In this document: in pieces, positions 48,675 through 59,254 of the stretch
Layout of the letters: the number at the start of each line of letters is the position of its first letter
Position numbering within the stretch: the stretch's first letter is position 1
Assembly (NCBI GenBank): GCA_013398955.1
Contig: VWPU01004870.1
Location: forward strand, 1-64,000
Direction: 5' to 3'
DNA length: 64,000 nucleotides
Source: Callaeas wilsoni
Lineage: Eukaryota > Chordata > Aves > Passeriformes > Callaeidae
The notes under the pieces: generated by a model
What the model was told of the DNA's origin: nothing
Database searches by the model: none
Seen by the model: only the letters and a program-made list of their open reading frames with translations
Program-made: the position numbers and the translations under genes

Positions 48675-48896
48675 GGAATTGGCAGTAACACTTGTGTGGT
48701 GCCACAAAGCGGTGGTGAGCCCCCAGGCAGGCTGGCTGCACCCTGCTTTGGGGAGTCAGCTCCATCACCCATGGGCTCCATGGGTTGGAGATGGTCCTCC
48801 TCCCAAACGTTACTTTCAAGTGTCACGAAGCCTCTGTGGAAGGAGGGAAAAGAAAAAGCAAAAGAAACCTTCTGGCAAGCACTGTGGGAAAGCACG

Positions 48897-49092
48897 AAAA
48901 GCTTTCCCTACAGACATGCTGCCCAATGCACTCCCTCATGATTTTCATCTCCGTGAAGAACATGGGCTCTGGGTGCCCAAACACTGCTCTTCTCTGCAGC
49001 CCTGAAAGGGGAAGAAATTCATGGCTGTTGCTCTGCAAGGACAAGTACCAGTAGCACAGGAGCTCGGGAAGCTGCAACCAGTGCGGGGTACT
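48897..49092 (+). repeat. direct duplication, copy 1 (196 bp)
   Basis: The segment from AAAAGCTTTCCCTACAGACA to GTGCGGGGTACT recurs at 49095-49286. Compared with copy 2 it has a 4-bp insertion in CTCCCTCATG (copy 2: CTCATG) and two substitutions (CAGACATGCT/CAGACGTGCT and CAGGAGCTC/CAGGGGCTC). The copies are separated only by n and T at 49093-49094. Confidence 0.97.
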
Positions 49093-49094
49093 NT

Positions 49095-49286
49095 AAAAGC
49101 TTTCCCTACAGACGTGCTGCCCAATGCACTCATGATTTTCATCTCCGTGAAGAACATGGGCTCTGGGTGCCCAAACACTGCTCTTCTCTGCAGCCCTGAA
49201 AGGGGAAGAAATTCATGGCTGTTGCTCTGCAAGGACAAGTACCAGTAGCACAGGGGCTCGGGAAGCTGCAACCAGTGCGGGGTACT
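49095..49286 (+). repeat. direct duplication, copy 2 (192 bp)
   Basis: This is a near-identical repeat of 48897-49092, starting right after the undetermined base at 49093 and running into unique sequence (CAGCCAAGGCAGGG) at 49287. About 1% substitution plus one 4-bp indel is the level expected between two alleles, so the pair may be two haplotypes placed end to end. Confidence 0.97.
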
Positions 49287-52200
49287 CAGCCAAGGCAGGG
49301 CTTTGCTGCAACTTGGTTTTCATGATTTAGCATTCCTGCTGTAAATAATTGATACTAATGTAAGTGAGATAAGAGACAGACTGTCTGTGGGGTGGGAGGA
49401 AGTGGATCCTGGTGACATCCACCTGGAAATGTGCTTGCGGATTTATCTGAAATAAAAACGTTGAAAAGCCAAACGCAAAGTTCGAGAGGTGGGGAGGGAG
49501 CGGGGATGGGAAAGGTAATCAGTGTTCAGCGCCGAGCACTCTCATCTCTCTAAGTAAAAGCTACCAATAATAATTTCCTTAATAAGAGAATTCCTGCACT
49601 AACTAGCACTTCCTCTCTCCCTGAACATGGCTCTCACACTAGTCCATAAGCTGTGTTCCTGTATTGCCAGAGAGCTGGGTGGGTGTTAGCACAGTTTAAG
49701 GAATTAAAATGTCATTAGGGCGGTGCGTGGAGCACACCCTTCCTTGTCGGACACCATGCCAGCGGGAAAATGCCAGTGAGCTCAGCATATCTGATGCCTT
49801 TGGCTTAGGTTATCTACAACCAGCTGAGTACCAGGAAGAAGCTCTCCTGAATCTCAGGCTTTGAAACTGGAGAAGGCAAAATTATATCTCTGGTCCTGCG
49901 AAGGCGGCCGTGAGACGGGCGATGGAGACAATCCTGCTGGGTGGAGAAGGGGAGATTTCCCTGCTGGGAACCTTGGAATCCAGCACATCCCCAGGACCAT
50001 TACACCATATCCATTTCGAAATCCTGATTTGGAGGCTGCTATTGGCATTTCACAGCCTCTGAGGAGTCTGTGCCCGGCGGCAAACCGACATTCACTTCCC
50101 CCGGCATGACATAATGCCTGTTTTCATCCTGTCTAGTGGGTATAAAAAAAGATAATGTCAGCTGAAAAAAAATGACATCACTATTGAGCCACTTTACAGC
50201 TCTCTACTTCTCTCTCCTGTGTCTCCATCTTCACATCCCACCCGCATTACCTGTTGCTCATCAGCCCGAGGACCTTCCTGTAGCCACTGTACAAGGTACG
50301 TGTGCCTGATGGTTTCAGCTTGCTGCAGGATTCGAGTGCCAAAGTGAAAGGAATCTGCAGATGCAATTCCTTCATTTTAAACTATTTTCCTGTAAACAAA
50401 GTGGAGGGTCCCTCACGTCCTCTGTCTCCCACACCTCTAGAGCAGGCAGCTTGTTGTACTCCTCTCCTGAAGGCCATGACTTTACACATCACTGTGGTAA
50501 GCACATATTCAGGGCTCTAAATTTGTTTTAAAATGCACTTCTTAACCTAGAGATTTCATGCAGAAAAGCAGAGGAATAAAGCTGCTTTGGAAATGTTAGG
50601 AAGGAGCAGCATTGACTCATCAGTGGTATGAATGGGGAAAGCCAGAGGGACCTTCTCATCTCTAATGTGATTTTATGATTCAGTGAATAATGCATATTAG
50701 CATAATACTAACTAAAAAAATCCATACCCATCATAGAATCACAGCTATCAACATTATCCTATTATTAATTATTAACATTTACACTATCAATCAGCCCCTG
50801 GCTGACTGATAGCTTAAAATCTTGCATAAAGATTGTTACAACAATAGCCACAGTACATCACGTAATGTGCTTCACAGTCGGGTTGTCATATCCTCATCTA
50901 TAAAGCTTTTTACTAATGCACTTTACAACATATCTTACAGTACATGGATGAAGAATGTGGCTGCACCCAGTAATAATTCCATTAATTATGAATAAAGCAT
51001 TTACAAATGACATCCTTATTTAAAATTAGTGATGAACACATTTTGGTTTAATGTAGATGCACTGTGTAATTTGTAATTGGATAAAAAGCAATGCTGGCAG
51101 CACGGGGTAGGGGAAAAGGGCCAAGATCTTATGATCTTTGCATCAGCAAGGAAAGGAGGGAAAAAACAGTGGAGAAAATGATTGAAAAACAACAAAACAT
51201 TGGCATGAAGCTGACCAAACTCCAAGGTGATGGTTGAAAGCAATGATTAAAGGTGCCCTGCAGAGCTGAAAGGGAAAAATCCTTACCCACTGACCTTGCA
51301 TTGCGGTTGTGTTGATAAAACTCACTCCTATATTAATAAAGTCTATATTTTCATTGCTTTCTCTCATTTCAGTGTTTTCAGCTGGCTGGCAGCTCACCAA
51401 GACTCGTTAGCCACATACAGTTTGCCTTTGCAGTACCTTGGTACCGCTTTGTCCTGTAGGCTCTCGGAAATGGCAGAATATTTATTACATACAATATTTC
51501 ACTGAGGCTACTTACGTCAAGAGGCTATAAATACATTACTCTTCCTAGTTTACTTAAGGGATAAAAAGTGAGTAGCTAAGTTTACAGAGCAGGCTCAGGC
51601 TCTATTAATGTGTGGTCTGTTCATTTTCATATAGATCTCAATTGTTTGAAATTATTTTCCAGATTAATCCTGTGAGTGATTCTTGCCTTGCTGATCATTT
51701 CCGAGCACTGCTGGTCTATTTGTGCAGTGGTCATATTCAGGTTATCACACGTATTATGGAAGAAAGGTTAATTTGAACTCATCAAGCCTTTTGGTAATAA
51801 AGCCGTGCATATTTATGTGGTCATAGTTTTCTACTGAGACTCTTGTGCCAAGAACTTCTTATACTGAGGTTCAACTATTAAAATGTGTCCCAGCTGGGGA
51901 TGCAAAAATCCCAGCAACTCACTTCTGGTCACACTGGTGGGGGGACAAGAGCTTTGGTGGTCAGGAGAAAGTCAGCAAACTCCTTTTAATTACTTTTCTC
52001 TTGAATTTCCCCAGTGTTTACGGCAGTCTGGATCAGTGCCTGGATATGCACAGGCCATGGTGTCATGTGTCTGTTAGCACGGACCCAGAGCTGTGCATGG
52101 AGCTGGGTGCTGAGGGCGCTCAGAGAGTCAGAGAAAAGAGACCTGGATCCATCACATAAAGCCAAGGGAAAAAATTACCTTGGAAGGGACCTAGTTTTAG

Positions 52201-54454
52201 GTTCAGGCAGACCTTTCTTGCAGGTCCTCCAAGGAGATGAGATTGCAAGCCAGAGCTAAACTAGGCAGGAATTTTGTCTGGATTATTTACACATTCTCTT
52301 TTAATGTCTCATCCATGGGTGATACTTAGTGCAAAGCATGACACCTGACATGGCCCTTTCCCCATATTTTCAAGTTAATAAACGTAGTAAAAAATAATAT
52401 ATAGTGTTTATTGCCAGCACTGTCAAGGAGGACACTGTGCATTTCCCCTCTCCTCCCAAACCCAGGCAGTGTAGGAGAGGCTGCTGTAATTACAGGTCTC
52501 CTTTTGCAAGACTGCTTTGAAATTCTTAATATTTCTCCAAACCAACAGCAAGTTGGTTTTCAGAGCTGCCTGACAGAGAATTTATTTATTAAGGTCTCGG
52601 CTGTTTGCAGCAGTGGCTGGGCAGCAGCAGTTCCGCAGAGTTATCAAAAATCTATTTCCTTGCAGAGTCACAAGTAAAATATCAAACCCCCTTTGAAAAG
52701 CCAAGTGCAACATTTACATTTTAATCTCCCCAAACACTTTCGTTTCTGACAAACTGGGTTTTTTGGTCTGTGTGTTACGGAGACGAAAGGCAGCAGGGCT
52801 GGAGGAGGAAGGTTTATAGCCCTGGGAGGGAGCGTGGGCTGCTTTGTGCGTGTGACACCGCTGGAGTGGCACGGGACAGCAAGGGCTGTCACCCTTCAGC
52901 ACTGCTGGGGCCAGGCGAAAGAGAAAAGCAGCCTGCCCCCAATATCTAGCAGTGCACAGGCATCAACACTGAGCTGGGTTAGCAATCACACGCACACGTG
53001 TAAAAAAGGTGCAGGGCTGGAGGAGCGGCAGCCCCGTGCTGTGCTGGGCACAGCCTCTCCTGGCTACAAACAGCCCGCATGGGGCGGTCAGCGTGGGCTC
53101 CTGGGCGGCTGGCAGTGGCCACTTGCAGCCACCTTTCCAAAGGGGCAGATAGCCCTTATTTCACTGTCTAGTCACACCTCTGCCTACAGGTTAATTGGGA
53201 TGAGGTGGAGGGGCTGGCAGGACCCAAGCTCTACAGTTTGCAGTCTGGCACCAAAAGCATCCCTGCCTTTCCTCTGTTATCAGCGGGGCTGAGGTCCTGT
53301 GCCGCCGCTGTGGAGTCGCTGCAGCAAACCATGAATTATGGATGAAACGAAAAATCCCAGCCTGGTGTACAGAGGGAATATGCAAAGTGCAGAGCGATCA
53401 CCTTTGTGTGTGAGCCTTGCTTTGTGCCACCTTCACATGCGTGAGGCCCAAAATACTGCGCTCTGCTTCAGCCTGCAACTCCCTCAGCCCACAGGGCTCA
53501 GGATTCCCTCCTCCCGAGGGATGTGGGCTCTGAAACGATATTCATGAATTTGAAAAGTGTGCCCTAGTGCTTTGTGAGATCTTCCTGGGAGGCACGGAGG
53601 GTGCTGCATGGCTAAGCTGTTTGGAATTCCCATGCAGAGGTGCAAGCATCAGGCAGGACGGGTGTCTGAGAGGGGCTTGCCCTGGGGAAATTTGGCATGG
53701 TGCAGATCCCTGCTCAGGTTTGTTCCTGAGCACATGGACGCACATTTGCAGGTGAGGTGATGCAGGAGTTCCCAGCCAGGCTGGCTTTGAGAGCTGAGCC
53801 TGGCATGCAGAGGAGCCCTCAGGGGATCTGCAGAGGCGACTGCTCCCACCAGAGCTCCCTTTTCTTGAAGCCAAGTGTCAGAAAAGTGCTTGACAGGCTC
53901 TGACTTTAAGACTCTGATTTGGGGAAGATCAGTCTCTCTACTCATAACTTCTCCTTCAGAGAAAAGATGCCTTTCAGGAGGCATTTTTAAAATGTCTTTT
54001 AATTTTTAAATGCTTTAGTTCCTCCCTTGCAAATCCAGCTCTCTGCTTTTGTGCACCATCTAATAATGTGCTTCCACACAGCCATTTCTGAGTGTGCAAT
54101 ATCAACATCTGTGCTAAAACCAAGCAGAAATTTTTCCCTGAAGCAATATTTTGCTCAGTATTATTGTTACTTTTTTTTCCCTATTTAATGGTTTGCTTGT
54201 CATGGGGCCTCTTCAGCCTCTTATTTTCAGGAAATGAAGGTTCTCTGCCTCTCGCTCCTTGTCAAAGACACCCTGGCAGGCGAGAGCACCGTCACCCTTG
54301 TCCCACCTCCTAAAAGCATTTTACTTAGTGCTCACTAAAACTGTGCTGCAGCGAAGCACCGCACTGAACTGGGTGCCTGATACGCAGCAGGTTGGCAGAA
54401 TTAATTTATTGGTGTTTGTAGAGCCTTTTGAACTTCTCCTGTTACATAGGTGTC
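49287..54454. other. non-coding interval, no gene seen
   Basis: Unique, often AT-rich sequence (50640-51070 especially). A possible 31-bp micro-exon is flanked by a pyrimidine-rich acceptor (CTCATCAG at 50264) and a donor (ACAAG|GTACGT at 50295/50296), but nothing else supports it. The GC-richer 52.8-53.6 kb part has short frames on both strands without domains. Confidence 0.5.
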
Positions 54455-54505
54455 AATAATAATAATTAATAATAATAATATTTTATTATTATTTTTATTG
54501 TTATT
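54455..54505. repeat. AAT/ATT microsatellite forming a hairpin
   Basis: AAT units on the left are followed by ATT units on the right. Arms 54471-54480 and 54484-54493 are perfect complements around a 3-base TTT loop. It is a simple-sequence cruciform-prone site with no sign of function. Confidence 0.9.
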
Positions 54506-55029
54506 CTGACTTTCCATCAAAAGCAACGATGAACATTCCCCTGTGCAGGCATTTAAGCTATCCAGTGTGAGATGCTTTGTTCTTAATTTTGATTATTTTC
54601 AGAAGTCCTTTAGCACATCAAATAATCTCCCTAGGCAAGGATTTATAGGAAGGTCTTGAGAGCTGTCAGAGTAATGTTTTTCCAGCAGTGAAAACTCAAC
54701 CTCCTCTTTGATTTTCATTTCTGTTTTGTCCTGGGTGTAGCTGCAGCGAGTGCTCGGTCACAGCCATCAGGACGGAGGAGATGTGTTGTCAGTTGTTTTA
54801 TTTTTGATCCCATTTGAATGTGTCAGTCAACTGCCTCGAATCAAAGAAAGTGAGAAGGAGCCTTTAAGAGTTGTGATTGAAAACTTCAGACTTACCTTTT
54901 TTTTCTTATTTTTATAGACACTAAGTAAATGGTTGGCAGGTTCTTGTGAATCATAACATTTCTAAATATATCAAAGAGGCTCTTTGCCAAGGTGCTGGAG
55001 AAGGTGGTGTCTATTCCTATTGACTCCTT

Positions 55030-55245
55030 TCTCCCCTTCAGATTACTTTTGCATTTAATAATTTCAAATCATAATGCAAAAAATCAGGGACTCTTAACTA
55101 GGCTGACTAAGGCTGTGATTAATGAAAGGGTAATGCAAGCTACCGTACAGCCATTAGAAACCAGTTAGCTAATTAGTGTAATCACAGAGGTGGAAATAAT
55201 TAAGAGACCATAAAATAGAGGTAACCTAATAACAACATTTTCCTC
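55030..55245. promoter_or_regulatory. candidate regulatory element with CTAATTAG site
   Basis: This AT-rich non-repetitive block has a perfect CTAATTAG palindrome at 55169-55176 and other homeodomain-type cores (TTTAATAATTT near 55055, GTGATTAATGAAAG near 55116). The grouping suggests an enhancer-like element, but conservation is untested. Confidence 0.3.
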
Positions 55246-56664
55246 TGACCCAGAACTGGTGAGAAAAGGATGGTTTGTTAGGTTAGGAACAGAGAGGAGT
55301 GAAGATGGAATGTTCTGTGAGTAATCACTGTCAGGGAGGTCTCAGAGCACAGACAAGTAGAACAGAGCAGATTTTACACCAACATAATCCAGACTGCAGC
55401 AGAATCCTCTGGCAACAGTGCTTCACACCTCTGCATCCCTCTCCCATCTTATGCACTGCCACAATTCAGTGACAGACAATCAAGACAGGGTGAGGCAGGA
55501 TCTGGCTGCCTTGCTCTTTCTCACTTTGTTCCCCTTCTTCTTTCCTAGGTTATTAGCAAATATAATATTAAAACTAACTTCACCTTGCAGTGCCTGAGTC
55601 AACCGGCTTTGGTTTCAGGAAAGACAGAAATCCGTGTCCTAAGGTGTTTAAGAAGAAAATCCTGTTAGAGGATTCCTTATATTTATAGAGCTCCTACTGT
55701 ATTTATGTATGTTATTCACTATAGTTTCACAGGACTCTACAGCTGGTTGAAACATCTCCTGCTAAGAGGGAAAAGTCTTCTGGGCAGAGGAGAGTGGTGC
55801 AATGATCGGTGAGGATGGCAGTCACTGCCAGAGCTGCTCCCAGGAGATGGGTGCCAAGCAGAAGTGTCACCCCTTCAACCCTCACCTGCTGCCTTTGCAC
55901 CCAGGTTGGTGCAGCTCTTTGGGCAGTACCAGCACACTGGGTCCGGAACAACCCCAAAATGTGCCCCAGTGCTCCCCATGCAGGACCGTCCAGGTCAATG
56001 AGAGATGTGGGACAGCGTGACGGGCAGGATCTCACCCTTGGGGATTAGAAATGACCTACCCCTGGCTGCTGGATGAAACAGCTCCACAGAACAGGCAATA
56101 AAAAGTCCTAACCGGTAATTTTCCAGTTGGAATGGGTCACCACTATGACCGTCTCCATTGGTTCTTAGCATCTCTGCCACGGTTTGTGTGTGTTTCGTTT
56201 GACCTGGGTCTAATGAGCAGAGAAGAACGGAGCTGCAGACACACACAATCAAGGCTCAGCCGCCGAGGCTGATGAGTCTGCCGAGACTGCTAAGTGGGTC
56301 TTCATTAGCTATTCACATGCGAAGAGCAACCCTTATTTATCCTTCTTTCCTAGGTGAATCTATTTTTGAATATCTTTTGTAGTGATCTTGTCTGGAGAGG
56401 GTGGCGGGGAGATTGGATGGAGGGCACCACTACTGCGGGTTAACCAGATAATTGTCCTGGAAAAACAGGCTGTGACACCAAGCTGGCAGGAAGCTGCAAA
56501 GAAGAAACAATGTGATGCCATTTAGAGAAGGAAGGAATCATTTTCCCCAGTGACATCTCTGGTGGGAGGCAGAGCTTTATCTTCTCTTTGCAGCTCAAAT
56601 GAAGCATCACAGGAGTAGCATTAACTGTGCTTCCACATTTCCAGCTTGTCTTTTCATTAACTTC
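55246..56664. other. non-coding interval, no gene seen
   Basis: Unique sequence with short domain-free frames on both strands. The 56240-56340 stretch (GCCGCCGAGG through CTTATTTATCC) is compositionally distinct, but no feature can be named. Confidence 0.5.
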
Positions 56665-56696
56665 TTTTTTTTTTTTTTTTTTTTTTTTTTGGGGGG
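56665..56696 (+). repeat. poly-T run (26 bases) followed by six G
   Basis: Twenty-six T are followed directly by GGGGGG. It is the longest mononucleotide run seen in the window. No retrocopy can be recognised next to it, so it is treated as a microsatellite whose exact length is uncertain. Confidence 0.88.
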
Positions 56697-56999
56697 AGCT
56701 GTAGCAGGAAACATGCTTTCCAGGGAGAGTTTGTGGATGAGTCACTGGAGCTGCAAGCCCAGGATGTCCCAGGTGGGTCCCCAGGCTGTGGCACACGTGG
56801 TGCTGTTGCAGCCAAATGGATGAACCTGGTGGTCTGCACTGAAGAAGAAAAACCTCATTTATGTCTACAAGTCTGGTGGAGAGGGGATTTTGGAGCAGCA
56901 GGTCACGGTGAGCCTTGCTCCAGGTGTGCTTTCATCTCACCAACTCGGACATGTAATCACATCCCGGGACACTCTCGAGGATGCAGACGGGACAGTGCT

Positions 57000-57340
57000 T
57001 GACCCGCGGTAGCAGCAGCGGCTTCATGTTTCATCCGAACAAGCCCCGTTTCCACACCGGGCACTTAAATGCTCTCCTTTAAGCTTCTCCTCAGGCGGTG
57101 CTGGGCCGGTGGGGTGCGGATCCTCCCGCCCTCACCCGCCTGTAGCGAAGGCTGCCCTCTCCCGACGCGCCGGGATCCCAGGGATGCGGAGGCTGAGCCG
57201 GGGCCAGCACCCTCTGCACCCTCCCCGCTCCCCGCTGCCCTGCACAGCCCGGCGCGGTCCCGTCCCACGAGCGCAGACCAGCACGGCCTCCAGCATCCCC
57301 CGAGCTGCCCCGGCCCCATCAGCGGCTGCCTCTGATGCTG
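57000..57340. promoter_or_regulatory. third CpG-island-like block
   Basis: A hand count gives about 30 CpG in roughly 335 bp, well above the flanking sequence. Open frames run through it on both strands (about 85-105 codons), as expected when stop codons are scarce; none shows a recognisable domain. It could be a promoter of an unannotated transcript, an enhancer-associated island, or simply a GC-rich patch. No splice donor of clear quality fixes a direction. Confidence 0.4.
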
Positions 57341-59185
57341 GATCCAACCTGCATCCCCCCTCTGGCGTCATGGGGATGCTGCCTGAGGAACCTCCTGCTG
57401 ATTTCCTTTTTACCTGATCAAGCCCAGCCCTTCCCAACCTGCCCACTATCTTTTCCTTTTTGTTTTGTTTTTATAATCTGGTAGCGTAGGTGTGAATCCC
57501 GTACTCCTCCGAGTTATCTTTTCCCAGCTGAGTCTGTTTGTGCTGCAGACTGTGTGGGTGACACGCTTGGGAAAGCCACGTTTAGCAGCGTGTTGCTCCA
57601 GGAAAGTGTTTTTATATGAACAGATATGTGAGACAAACACTTGCACCTCTGGGGTTGGCAAACAGCTGATCCATGAGAGATGACTTTTTCTTTCCCCCTT
57701 GTGATTTTGACCTTATTTGCTGAAAGTGAAACATCATCCAGCCTTCCAAGAAATACCACAAATCTTCTATCTGACATGAGAACATAAATCTTCTGTAAGG
57801 GTTCATCCGTTCTGCATCTCAGGTCTCTGGAACAGAGCTGTGGATGCTGGAATGGGAATCTCAGCATCCTGAATCCAGGGCTGCAGAACCCAAGCCCCTG
57901 CACCTTCCCAGCCTGGGGAAAAACATCCCTATGGGGTTGGGCTCTTACTGAGCTGGTTCTGCACCAGTTCCTCATAAAAAAAGTGTGGGTTTTTTTGCTT
58001 GAATCCCCTTGAGCGTCTTAAATTTTTATGGGACCTCCAGCTCTGTGGGTCTGTCTGAAATAAACCACAACTTCATAGCTCAGAGTAACCCACCTTTCCA
58101 TGCTTCAGCCTCCCCTAATCACCTCCTAGGAGAGGCTGCTGCACTGCAGAGCTTTTGGGCTCTGCACCTCACACTCAGTGCAGCCCCAGCTCACACCTCA
58201 GAGAGCACATTTCCTGAGAGGACGCCTGTGGGTCCCTGACCTTGTCTGTGCTCCAGCCTTTGTGGGTTGTGCTCCCCCACCCCACTTTTTGGGGGACCAC
58301 AGAGGCCTTCCTGAGAAGGCAGTCGAGCAGCCATGGGGCTCACGTGTGGTTATTTGACAATTAGAGGTTATTTGTGGGAAGACGTGGCTGTGCAATTTTC
58401 CACCTCCCACCCTCCACGAGTGGTTTAGGGGATTATTTTGCTCAAGAAGTTCATGCTTTTACATCCAGACTGCTCCTCCTGGGCTGTACCCCTCAGTGTG
58501 CAAACCTCTTTGCTTCATTCCTAGAGTAGGGGCACCCCAAACCCCACTGGACCCGGGGAAGGACTCAGAGCCACCTTTGCACTTTGCTGTGTGTCCCTCT
58601 GGATCAGGTCGGTGACATTCCCAATCCCCAGTGTGCTGGGGGTTATGGCTTTAACTGAGCCAACAACGATAGCCCTCCAAAAGCTCCAGAAAGAGAGTTT
58701 CTTTTTTTCTGCCTGGACCACTTTTCCTTGTTTTACCACTAGATGGGAGAGTGAGACTGGGCTAACTCAGCTGCTCCCATCCTTATCCCGGTAGGAATTC
58801 CGAGGGGAGAAGAGAACTGAGAGATGCCCGCCGGTCATCCCGCAAATCCTCCCACCTCAGGAAGGGGTCAGGTAACTCCCAAAATGCCTGGTTAACCCTT
58901 AACCCCAAATGTGTACGGTTAAGGGGCACTAAGGCTTTCCTGCTGCTTTCCCAAAATACCAGGAATCCCGTAGATCCCACTCTGCCCTCATGGACAGGGG
59001 ATTCACTTACACAAAGACTGGATATATTCTTGAGGTGAAACACTTCATATTTTTCCTCAAATCCACCTGTTCTAGAGCAGAGGGAGATGGGGTAAGCACT
59101 TGCAATTCACTCCTCTCATCCATAGCCCAAATCCTGCTTCCCAGGAATCCAGGTGACCCCAAAAATTGTTTGGGAAGGTAAAGAG
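57341..59185. other. non-coding interval, no gene seen
   Basis: Unique sequence with short overlapping frames lacking domains. No transposon or RNA gene is recognised before the CR1 fragment at 59.2 kb. Confidence 0.5.
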
Positions 59186-59254
59186 TCACAGAACCACACA
59201 ATGGTTGGGGCTGAAGGTGACTTCTGGAGTTCATCTAGTCCAACACCCAGCAGG
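59186..59254 (-). mobile_element. CR1 LINE 3' end fragment
   Basis: TCACAGAACCACACAATGGT followed by TGGGGCTGAAGGTGACTTCT and TCATCTAGTCCAACACCCAGC is the reverse complement of an avian CR1 3' terminus of the 'GGAAGGGACCTCTGGAGATCATCTAGTCCAACCCC' type. Only about 70 bp remain, from a 5'-truncated insertion. Confidence 0.85.

Noticed and set aside
48341..48941. Long frames encoding Glu-Lys, Arg, Leu or Pro-Ser repeats
   Set aside because: They are translations of the GGAGAA microsatellite in different frames.
50731..50744. TCATAGAATCACAG, as at an antisense CR1 end
   Set aside because: Only 14 bases match and the adjoining GGTTGG/GATCAT blocks are missing.
52180..52192. TTGGAAGGGACCT, as in CR1 3' ends
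   Set aside because: Flanking sequence does not continue the CR1 pattern on either side.
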